Shown here: positions 1-6,990 of the stretch, in pieces | Layout of the letters: each line of letters starts with the position of its first letter | Position numbering within the stretch: the first letter of the stretch is position 1 | Origin: an uncultured Gemmatimonadota bacterium | Lineage (GTDB): Bacteria > Gemmatimonadota > Gemmatimonadetes > Gemmatimonadales > Gemmatimonadaceae | Direction of reading: 5' to 3' | Assembly (NCBI GenBank): GCA_902825965.1 | Contig: CADEDA010000005.1 | Location: 127,409-191,408, forward strand | DNA: 64,000 nucleotides | Made by a program: the position numbers and the translations under genes | Notes under the pieces: model-generated | Seen by the model: only the letters and a program-made list of their open reading frames with translations | Database searches by the model: none | What the model was told of the DNA's origin: nothing

Positions 1-21
1 GAGGACGCGCAGATCCGTCAT
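1..21 (-). CDS. Start of a further polysaccharide-locus gene (cut by window edge)
   Basis: An ATG at 19-21 on the minus strand overlaps the TGA of the next glycosyltransferase (18-20) in the same ATGA arrangement used between most genes of this operon. Only seven codons (MTDLRVL) lie inside the window. That start would suit a GT-B glycosyltransferase beginning with a first beta strand, but seven residues cannot show this. The overlap makes the start likely; the product is unknown. Confidence 0.45.
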
Positions 22-968
22 GCGACCCGCCGGGGATGCCGGAAGGTCTGGCGCGCCGCCGCGCGCCCCGCGCGCGCGGCCTGCCAGGCATCGCGCGCCC
101 ACGGATGCCCCTGCAGCGCGAGCCGCAGTGCCGCGAGCACGCCCGGGTTGGACGTGGTCCCGACGGCAGCCGCGAAGCAGCGATACACGAGGCCGTACAC
201 GCCCCGCTGATGCTCCAGCAGCAGGAGCGTCTCGTTGTGCACCGCATCCGCGAACGCCGCCGCCCCGAACGTGCCGCGATGGAACTGGTCGTCGCCCGTG
301 CGCGGCGCCACGTGGTGTTCGACGGCGATCGCCGGGTCGTACACCAGCCGCCAACCGGCGCGGCGCATCGGCAGGCAGAGCGCCAGTTCCCAGTGCACCT
401 GTGCCCCGCTGCCGCGCAGGCGGTCGTCGAACCCGACCTCCCGCAGCAGCTCGGCGCGGAACGCGCAGTTCACACCCTTGAGGACATCGACGTCGCGCGC
501 CGGCCCCGCGCCGAGGTGGTGGTTCCCGATCACGCGGCCGAACCATTGCACGCGGCCCACCACAGGCGCGTCGCCGCGCTCGAGCGGCTGCCAGTCGCGC
601 CCGCCGGCGCCGGCGATGCGCGGGTCCCGCGCGAAGGTCGCGATGAGCCGCTCGATCCAGTCCTCGCGCGGTTCGGCGTCGTCATCGGTGAGGGCGATCA
701 GTGCCGTCGTCGCACAGCCGACGCCGTGCCGCATCGCGGCGATCACCCCCTGCGCGTGGATGGTCTCCAGCCGCACACGCACTGCCGCGTCGAACCGCAC
801 GGCCCTGGCGGCGGCGATGGTCGCGTCGTCGCCGTGGCGCAGCACCACGATGACCTCGTCGGGTTGCCGGCGTTGTCCGTTGAGCGCTCGGAGGCATCGC
901 GCGAGGGCCTCCGGTCGCTGCCACGCCGGGACCACGACTGCGATGGTGGCGCGCGGGGCGGGGCTCAT
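18..968 (-). CDS. Family 2 glycosyltransferase (GT-A fold)
   Basis: A 316-residue cytoplasmic glycosyltransferase that probably adds a sugar to the growing lipid-linked repeat unit. The N-terminus has the GT2 nucleotide-binding strand (VVVPAWQRPEALARCL, residues 11-26). An acidic DDD triplet at 95-97 (ALTDDDAEP) is the expected metal and nucleotide-sugar site. No membrane segment is obvious. The ATG at 966-968 was chosen because it overlaps the preceding gene's stop by ATGA and the GT2 fold starts directly after it; the frame is open further upstream but that stretch runs inside the neighbouring gene. Donor and acceptor sugars cannot be told from sequence. Confidence 0.88.
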   Translation of the reverse strand: MSPAPRATIAVVVPAWQRPEALARCLRALNGQRRQPDEVIVVLRHGDDATIAAARAVRFDAAVRVRLETIHAQGVIAAMRHGVGCATTALIALTDDDAEPREDWIERLIATFARDPRIAGAGGRDWQPLERGDAPVVGRVQWFGRVIGNHHLGAGPARDVDVLKGVNCAFRAELLREVGFDDRLRGSGAQVHWELALCLPMRRAGWRLVYDPAIAVEHHVAPRTGDDQFHRGTFGAAAFADAVHNETLLLLEHQRGVYGLVYRCFAAAVGTTSNPGVLAALRLALQGHPWARDAWQAARAGRAAARQTFRHPRRVA

Positions 969-1939
969 CGCGGCAAGCTCCCCGGCGCCGGCGCGAACCG
1001 CTGCTGCGCGACCGCCGTCGGATCGGGCTGCGGGAACTCCGTCCGTGCCACGCGCTCCCACGCGGCGAAGTGCCACTCGACCGTTCCCAACTCGGCCAGC
1101 AACGACCCCAGGGCGCGGAGGGAGTCCGCACTCCAGGGCAGCGACCGCACGATGCCCAGGCGCAGCGACGCGACACCGCGCAGCAGCCGCCACTTGAGCG
1201 GCGCCGGCGCGCCGTGTTTCACCAAGTAGCGCACCTCGGCCGCGCGCAGCATCCCCAGCTTCACGCCGGAGGGCTGGCGACGAGGCGGGTGGTCCACCAG
1301 GGCCTCGGGCACCCACTGCATGCGCACGCCGGCGGCCTTGAGGCGTTCACGCAGGTCCTGGTCTTCCATGTGCGCGACGCGGAATCCTTCGTCGAATCCG
1401 CCGAGGGCGCGGAAGCGCGCGGCGCGCAGCGCGATGTTGCAGGACCAGAAGAGTCCGCCGCGCTCGTTGACCGGCGCGTAGAACATCGGCGTGCCGAACC
1501 CCGCCGCGCAGGTCGTGCGCCCCTCGAGGGCCTCCACCTCCGCATCGGCAGCGGCGGCACGGTCGTAGGCGGCGAGCCATTCGCGCGACGGCAGCGTGTC
1601 ATCGTCGGTGAAGGCCAACCAGCGCCCGCGCGCGGCACTCGCACCGTGATTGCGGTTCGCCGCCGGACCACGCGCCGGTCCCGGCAGCCACCGTGCCCAG
1701 GGATATGTCCTCGCGAGCAGTGCCTGCGTCGCCGGATTGCGCGCGTCATCGCTGACGATCACCTCGTAGGCCGCCGCGTCGAGCGACTGGGCGCCCGGCG
1801 CAAGGCGGTCGAGACAAGCGGTGAGCGTGGCGTGGCGATCATAGGTCGGGATCACGACCGACCAGCGCGGAGCGCCGAACGGAGCGTCGGGCGATGCGCC
1901 GAGCGGAGCGCCGAGCGGTGCGTGTGCGGCGGTGCTCAT
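965..1939 (-). CDS. Family 2 glycosyltransferase (GT-A fold)
   Basis: A 324-residue GT2 enzyme. Residues 27-35 (SVVIPTYDR) form the first strand, and DDD at 112-114 (FTDDDTLPSREW) is the metal/donor site. A downstream segment with GGFDEGFRVAHMEDQDL resembles the ED(Q/E)D acceptor-side motif common in GT2 enzymes. The first 25 residues are a low-complexity Ala/Pro/Gly run built from repeats of APLGA, unusual for the family and likely disordered. The start at 1939 overlaps the stop of the upstream GT4 gene by ATGA. It belongs to the polysaccharide operon; its sugar specificity is unknown. Confidence 0.88.
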   Translation of the reverse strand: MSTAAHAPLGAPLGASPDAPFGAPRWSVVIPTYDRHATLTACLDRLAPGAQSLDAAAYEVIVSDDARNPATQALLARTYPWARWLPGPARGPAANRNHGASAARGRWLAFTDDDTLPSREWLAAYDRAAAADAEVEALEGRTTCAAGFGTPMFYAPVNERGGLFWSCNIALRAARFRALGGFDEGFRVAHMEDQDLRERLKAAGVRMQWVPEALVDHPPRRQPSGVKLGMLRAAEVRYLVKHGAPAPLKWRLLRGVASLRLGIVRSLPWSADSLRALGSLLAELGTVEWHFAAWERVARTEFPQPDPTAVAQQRFAPAPGSLPR

Positions 1940-3060
1940 GGGCGCGCCGCCGCGCGATGGAACATCGCCACGTACTCCGGGCCCAGCGCCGACCAGGCGA
2001 AGCGCCGTCGCACGTCGTCGTGCCGCGCTTGGGCACTGGCGGCATCCACCGGCCACTGTCGCAGGCGCTGCAGGCCCGCGGTGGCCGACGCGACATCGGT
2101 GATGGCGTGCCGCAGTCCCGCATCGGCGATCACGTAGCGCGTGGTGGCGTCGTCGTGGGCGAGCAGGGGCAGCCCGGCGCCGATCGCCTCGACGTACGCC
2201 AACCCGAAGCCCTCGCCGTGCGACAGCAATGCGGCGCGGTCGGCCGCGACGTAGGCGAGTGTCATCCGATCACGGGTCAGGATCTCCCAGCGCCAGTGGG
2301 TGCCGAGCGCAGCCGTGGCATGTGCACTGAGTCCCGGTCGATCGGGTCCGTCCGCGCCGACGAGATGCAGGAACGGCCGCGGCGACGGCAGGGCCGCGAC
2401 CGCGTCGATGAGCAGGTGCGTGCGCTTGATCGCGCGGTCCAGCTGGCCCACGCTGAGCAGCACCTCGCCCTGCTCCGGCAGGTGCAGCGTGCGCCGGGCC
2501 GCGAGCCGCTCCGCGGCCGTGGGTGGTCGCCACGCCGGATCGAAGTCGACCCCGTGCGGCAGCGCGGTCTGGCGATCGGCGGGCTCCCCGCGCGCCAGTG
2601 CGGCCTCCCGCGCGGCGGGCGTGAGCAGCTGCACATGGTCGCAACGCGTGAACGGCTTGGTGGTGTTGCCGCCGTTGTAGAACAGCATGCGCCAGCCGCC
2701 ACCGACGCGCCGGCGCCAGTGCCAGATCGCGTTGCCGAAGTTGAGATCGGCGAAGTAGAGCAGGTCCGGCGCCTCGCGACGCAGCGTGGGCAGATACGCG
2801 GCCGCGAAGCTCACCTGCTCCACATAATAGGGATCGTGCCGCGTGAGTGCACCGAGGGCCCGGGCGCCCCAGGAGCGCCGAGGCAGGTTGCGGATCACGC
2901 GTTCACCGGGCTGGTGCCCGTTCCATCCACCCGCGAACACCGTGAGTGCGATGGACGGTTCGTGCCGCAACGCCGCCGCGAGGCTCCGCGTGAACGTCTC
3001 GAACCCGCGCGCCTCGCGCCCGAGCCCGGTGCAGACGAAGTGGACGCGCAGCGGCGCCAT
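1936..3060 (-). CDS. Family 4 (GT-B) glycosyltransferase
   Basis: A 374-residue retaining GT-B glycosyltransferase. The N-terminal domain opens with RVHFVCTGLGREARGFE (residues 5-21), a typical acceptor-side glycine-rich loop. The C-terminal domain has SVGQLDRAIKR (203-213) and an E-x7-E motif (E283 and E291 in GEGFGLAYVEAIGAG), the hallmark of GT4 donor binding. The start at 3060 lies 4 bases from the stop of the next gene upstream. The frame reads further back, but that part lies antisense-free inside the neighbouring coding sequence and lacks family similarity. It is likely to add one sugar of the exopolysaccharide repeat. Confidence 0.9.
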   Translation of the reverse strand: MAPLRVHFVCTGLGREARGFETFTRSLAAALRHEPSIALTVFAGGWNGHQPGERVIRNLPRRSWGARALGALTRHDPYYVEQVSFAAAYLPTLRREAPDLLYFADLNFGNAIWHWRRRVGGGWRMLFYNGGNTTKPFTRCDHVQLLTPAAREAALARGEPADRQTALPHGVDFDPAWRPPTAAERLAARRTLHLPEQGEVLLSVGQLDRAIKRTHLLIDAVAALPSPRPFLHLVGADGPDRPGLSAHATAALGTHWRWEILTRDRMTLAYVAADRAALLSHGEGFGLAYVEAIGAGLPLLAHDDATTRYVIADAGLRHAITDVASATAGLQRLRQWPVDAASAQARHDDVRRRFAWSALGPEYVAMFHRAAARP

Positions 3061-3064
3061 CGGA

Positions 3065-3958
3065 TCAGGCACGGAACCAGCGGCGCGCCGCACCGGCGGC
3101 CGCACGCGTGAACAGCACACCCGGATACCGACGGAACGCCGCCGCGAACGCCGCCGACGCTTCCTCGCGGTCGCCGGCCTCGGCTGCTCGGGCGGCCTCG
3201 ACCATGATCGCCTGCGCCTTCAGCATCTCGATGCGTTGTTCCGCGCGCCAGCGGTCGAACGGGGTGAGCGCCTTGAGGTAGCGCGCACGGATGATGTCCC
3301 ACTCCGCCTCGAACAGCTGCCCCTCGGCCACCGTCTTGCTCGCCGCGTGGAAGCGGTAGCCCGCGACCGGACGCTGGAGCGGCAGGCAGCGCTCGCCACG
3401 CGCCATGAAGGACGCGTAGAGGTTGATGTCGAACAGGTAGCGCAGCGACTCATCGAACCCGCCGACCGCGCTGAGCAGGTCGCGCGACCAGATGTGCCCC
3501 GGTTGCGCCATCTGGAAGCGCGACGTGAGCAGGTCGAGCATGGTGGCGGGCACCTGCGGCAGGTGCCACTCGTGCACCGGCGCATCGCTGGTACCGAAGC
3601 CGATCACCCCGCCCGCGACCCATTTCGCCTCCGGATGCCGGGCGAGCGCGTCGAGCAGCGACTGGAGCGCACCGGGGAGATAGACGTCGTCGCTGTTGAG
3701 GTACGCGACCCAGGTGCCGGTGGCGAGCGCCAGGCCCTTGTTGATCGCGTGCGACTGCCCGCGGTCCTTCTCCGAGACCCACCAAGTGAGGTGCTCCTCG
3801 TAGCGCTTGATCACCTCGACGCTGTCGTCGGTGCTGCCGCCGTCGACGACGATGTACTCCAGGTCCGTGATGCCTTGCGACAGCACGGAATCCATGGTCT
3901 CGGCGAGGAACTGCCCCTGGTTGTAGGACGGCGTGATGACGGTCAGCAGCGGTGTCAT
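3065..3958 (-). CDS. Family 2 glycosyltransferase, WcaA/WcaE-like
   Basis: A 297-residue GT2 enzyme with a very clear N-terminal domain: VITPSYNQGQFL (7-18), VVDGGSTDDS (37-46) and AYLNSDDVYLPGAL (85-98), where NSDD is the DXD-like metal site. The motif GQSHAINKG (67-75) is typical of the subfamily that transfers sugars in colanic-acid-like polymers. The C-terminal 70 residues are helical and Ala/Glu-rich. The ATG at 3958 overlaps the methyltransferase stop by ATGA. It functions within the polysaccharide operon; donor specificity is not determinable. Confidence 0.91.
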   Translation of the reverse strand: MTPLLTVITPSYNQGQFLAETMDSVLSQGITDLEYIVVDGGSTDDSVEVIKRYEEHLTWWVSEKDRGQSHAINKGLALATGTWVAYLNSDDVYLPGALQSLLDALARHPEAKWVAGGVIGFGTSDAPVHEWHLPQVPATMLDLLTSRFQMAQPGHIWSRDLLSAVGGFDESLRYLFDINLYASFMARGERCLPLQRPVAGYRFHAASKTVAEGQLFEAEWDIIRARYLKALTPFDRWRAEQRIEMLKAQAIMVEAARAAEAGDREEASAAFAAAFRRYPGVLFTRAAAGAARRWFRA

Positions 3959-4797
3959 GCGACTTTCCTTGCGATGAACAGGCGGGTGTCCGCGACCTCG
4001 TGCCGTGCGCGCTCCCACACGGTGCGGTCGAATCGCGGTTCGTAGGCGAGGTGGTCCTCGACCACCAGCGCGGGGCAGCCGGCGGCCTGCAGGCGGGACT
4101 CCACCTGTGACCACTCGATGTGATCGTCCGGCCAGATGTGCAGGTCGCCCTCGGGCATCCAGCGCGGATCGCGCCAGCGCTGCCAGACGAGGAGCGGCCG
4201 CACCCGGGCCCAGTATCGGCGCGGATCGAGGAAACGCGTCCATGACTTGGCCGGCCACACCACCGCGGTCGCGAAGAAGCGCTCCAGCGCAGGACTCGGC
4301 GCCCAGTACGCCGGCGCCTTCTCGTGCTCGATCAGCAGCACGCCGCCGGGCCGCAGCACACGCGCGCACTCCTCCACCAGCGCGAGGTAGTCCGGCACAT
4401 GGTGCAGCACCGAGTACGCGGCGACCAGGTCCATGCTCCCGGTCGCGAACTCGCGCAGGTCGCTGCCGTTGAGTGGCTGCGTGCGCAGGCGGCCCGCGCC
4501 GCCCAGCCGCTGCGCGAGTGCGGCCAGCATGCCCGTCGAGAGGTCCGTGGCGAGCACGGTGCCCGGGTGCGCCAGCAACTTCTCGGTGAGGTTGCCCGTC
4601 CCGGCACCGATCTCGAGCATCACACGTTCCGCGGGTGCGGTCGCCGTGGCGACCAGGCCCACCGCGCGCGCCACGGCCGCCACCAAGCGTGCCTGCTCGA
4701 CGTCGTTGAAGATCTCCGGGTGCCGTGCATCGTACGCACCCGTGATCCTGTCATGCGCCGCGCGGTTCTCGGCGATACGCCGCGCGGCCGTGGTCAT
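3955..4797 (-). CDS. Class I SAM-dependent methyltransferase
   Basis: A 280-residue protein with a Rossmann methyltransferase core. MLEIGAGTGNLTEKLL (60-75) is SAM-binding motif I, ATDLSTGMLAAL is motif II, and DLVAAYSVLHHVPDY with RVLRPGGVLLIEHEK are the later methyltransferase motifs. The second half has no recognised domain. Its position between the polymerase/ligase-like gene and glycosyltransferases, with ATGA overlaps on both sides, suggests it methylates a sugar of the repeat unit or caps chain ends, but a lipid or small-molecule substrate is not excluded. Confidence 0.85.
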   Translation of the reverse strand: MTTAARRIAENRAAHDRITGAYDARHPEIFNDVEQARLVAAVARAVGLVATATAPAERVMLEIGAGTGNLTEKLLAHPGTVLATDLSTGMLAALAQRLGGAGRLRTQPLNGSDLREFATGSMDLVAAYSVLHHVPDYLALVEECARVLRPGGVLLIEHEKAPAYWAPSPALERFFATAVVWPAKSWTRFLDPRRYWARVRPLLVWQRWRDPRWMPEGDLHIWPDDHIEWSQVESRLQAAGCPALVVEDHLAYEPRFDRTVWERARHEVADTRLFIARKVA

Positions 4798-6293
4798 CGG
4801 AATCGCATCTGCGACGCGCGGTACGCCATGGTGGCCCCCGACGCGAGGTTGTAGGCGTGGGCCGAGACGCCGAACCCGATGAGCACCCAGAACAGCGTGC
4901 CTGCGGCACCGGTGAAGATCTCGGAGATGAGCAGGCTGGCCAGCAGCGCCGCCGCGCCCGACCGCACCGCGTTGGCGAAGGGATCGAACTGTGCGTCCGC
5001 CAGGCGCATGCCCTGTACGACGATGCCGAAGAGGCCGAGGAAGAACATGAGGCCGCCGGGCCAGCCGAAGAGGTAGAACACCTCGAGCAGCCCGTTCTCG
5101 AAGTTGCGGATGCCGCCGCTGCGGCGCGCCGTCACGGCGCTGCCGGTGGCGCCGAGCCCCGCACCTTCGGCGTAGTCGAGCACCAGCGCGTACCCGGCGC
5201 GGGCCACGAGCAGGCGGCTGCGCACCGAGGAGTCACCGCCACCGGTGGTCAACGACGTGATGCGCGAGGCGATGCCTTCGCGGAACCGCGGGATGGTGAT
5301 CACCGGCAACGAGAGGATCGCGACCACGGCGATCGTGATCCAGTTGCGCGGCAGGCGACGCACCGGCTGCGTGATGAACTGCAGCACCAGCCCGAGCAGG
5401 AAGCCGAGCCAGGCGGTGCGGATGCGCGAGAGCAACAGGCCGATGAAGCCCAGCACCAGCGCCGGCAGGCGTCCGCGCACGTCGGCCGAGAGCAGGAGGA
5501 GCAGGGCCACCTCCATCACCACGGCGAAGGTGCCGGGCATGGTCATGGAGCCGAACACGCGGAGCGCGAACGGCTCCGGCGCGCCGATCGACTGCAGGTC
5601 GGTGCCGATCATCCACAGCCGGTCCCAGGGCGGCAGGATCGCGAACTGCACGATGCCGTACAGCGCGGCCGGCCCCGCGGCCCAGGCGAGTGTGCGCAGC
5701 AGGGTCTGCCGCATCTCCGGATACAACCGCCAGTGCAGCGCCGTGTGCAGGCCGACCAGCGCCGGCGACAGCCACGCGAGATACGCGTAGAACGCCGGCA
5801 CGACGCCGTTGCGCAGTGCGCCCACGAGGAACCCGTAGGTCACCGCCGCGATCACGAGCAGCGCCGGCGCGAACAGCGTCCCGCGCAGCTCCCGTGCGAA
5901 GCGGATCACCGTCCACACCGCGACGGTGCTGGCCAGCACCGGTGCCGCGAGCGCCAGGCTCTGCGGCAGGTAGCCGTGATGGAAGTCGAGGATGCGCCGC
6001 ACCAGCGGCGTGTAGAACCACAGCGTCACGATGAACGCGAGGTAGCCGCTCGGGCGACGCGTCACCAGCGCGAAGGCGGTGGCCGCGGCGGCCACGGCCC
6101 AGAGGGGCGCGAACGCACGTCCCCCCGCCCCGGCGAGTCCCGCGGCCGTGAGGGCGAGGAACGCCGTCAGCGCGATGGTGGGCAGCGACGGGATCGACGA
6201 GCGGTCGCGGGCGACCGCAGGTGCCGGCGGCGGCGCGGGCGGCACCGGCAGCGTCGGGGCGAGTGTCGGGGCGGGCATCGGGTGCATCGTCAC
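4794..6293 (-). CDS. O-antigen ligase / polymerase-like membrane protein
   Basis: A 499-residue polytopic inner-membrane protein with roughly ten to twelve hydrophobic segments. A long periplasmic loop in the C-terminal half contains the stretch around GAGLGATGSAVTARR. This topology fits the Wzy/WaaL (O-antigen ligase) superfamily, which polymerises repeat units or transfers polymer to an acceptor. The N-terminus is a Pro/Ala-rich cytoplasmic tail of about 35 residues. The GTG at 6293 has a GAGG sequence 5 bases upstream; an in-frame ATG at 6287 is the alternative. Polymerase and ligase roles cannot be separated by sequence; in this locus polymerase (Wzy) seems likelier. Confidence 0.82.
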   Translation of the reverse strand: MTMHPMPAPTLAPTLPVPPAPPPAPAVARDRSSIPSLPTIALTAFLALTAAGLAGAGGRAFAPLWAVAAAATAFALVTRRPSGYLAFIVTLWFYTPLVRRILDFHHGYLPQSLALAAPVLASTVAVWTVIRFARELRGTLFAPALLVIAAVTYGFLVGALRNGVVPAFYAYLAWLSPALVGLHTALHWRLYPEMRQTLLRTLAWAAGPAALYGIVQFAILPPWDRLWMIGTDLQSIGAPEPFALRVFGSMTMPGTFAVVMEVALLLLLSADVRGRLPALVLGFIGLLLSRIRTAWLGFLLGLVLQFITQPVRRLPRNWITIAVVAILSLPVITIPRFREGIASRITSLTTGGGDSSVRSRLLVARAGYALVLDYAEGAGLGATGSAVTARRSGGIRNFENGLLEVFYLFGWPGGLMFFLGLFGIVVQGMRLADAQFDPFANAVRSGAAALLASLLISEIFTGAAGTLFWVLIGFGVSAHAYNLASGATMAYRASQMRFR

Positions 6294-6300
6294 CCGTGCC

Positions 6301-6990
6301 TCAGCGGACCGTCGGCGGGACCTTCTTCGGGCGCGAGTCGCGCGTCGCCGGCATCAACCCGCGCTCGCGCAACGTGCGCCGCAAGCGCCGCCGGGCCGAG
6401 GAGACCGCGTAGCCGAGGAGGCTGATCGCCACCGTGGATGCCGTGCCATGCACGAACAGCGAGAACGGCGCGAATCCGCCGTTGCCGAGTTCCACGGGCA
6501 GTGCGCCGGTCGGGGTCGCCGGGGTCGCCATGCCGTTCAGCCGCTCCAACAGCGAGACATCCACGCCCCAGATCATCACCGGCAGGGTGGTGGTGAATCC
6601 CGACGACAAGGCCGGATCGCTCGCACGGAAGATGAACATCACGCCGAGCCAGAGCCCCACCAGCATCAACGTGCTGAGGTACAGCAGTCGCGAGTTGAGC
6701 CCGCGGCGGCGCGGGGCGCGACGGCGTCCCGACCACGAGGTGTCGAGTAGCCACCAGGTGGCGAACGACACCACGAGGCTGATGCCGAACACCAGCGGTG
6801 CCGCGAGCAGTTCCACCGCGAGCAGCACCAGACCGACCAGCGTGGCCGCACCGAACTGCCCCGACGACGGGGGCCGGTCGGCGCCGGCATCGAAGATGTC
6901 CGGCACGAGTTCCGGCTCCGCCTCGTCCACGACGGGCGTGCCGCCGCGCGAGCGGCGCATCGGACGACCGGGCCCGAACTCAGCGACCAT
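6301..6990 (-). CDS. Unknown membrane protein of the polysaccharide locus
   Basis: A 229-residue protein with about five hydrophobic helices. Two lie close together around residues 45-85 (GAATLVGLVLLAVELLAAPL and the stretch after it), and others around LYLSTLMLVGLWLGVMFIF and SLFVHGTASTVAISLLGYA. The C-terminus is strongly basic (RRRLRRTLRERG) and probably cytoplasmic. I do not recognise a family. The start at 6990 overlaps the end of the tyrosine-kinase gene by 11 bases; ATG at 6960 is an alternative. Its place between the Wzc-like and Wzy/WaaL-like genes suggests a role in polymer assembly or export, but this is inference. Confidence 0.7.
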   Translation of the reverse strand: MVAEFGPGRPMRRSRGGTPVVDEAEPELVPDIFDAGADRPPSSGQFGAATLVGLVLLAVELLAAPLVFGISLVVSFATWWLLDTSWSGRRRAPRRRGLNSRLLYLSTLMLVGLWLGVMFIFRASDPALSSGFTTTLPVMIWGVDVSLLERLNGMATPATPTGALPVELGNGGFAPFSLFVHGTASTVAISLLGYAVSSARRRLRRTLRERGLMPATRDSRPKKVPPTVR

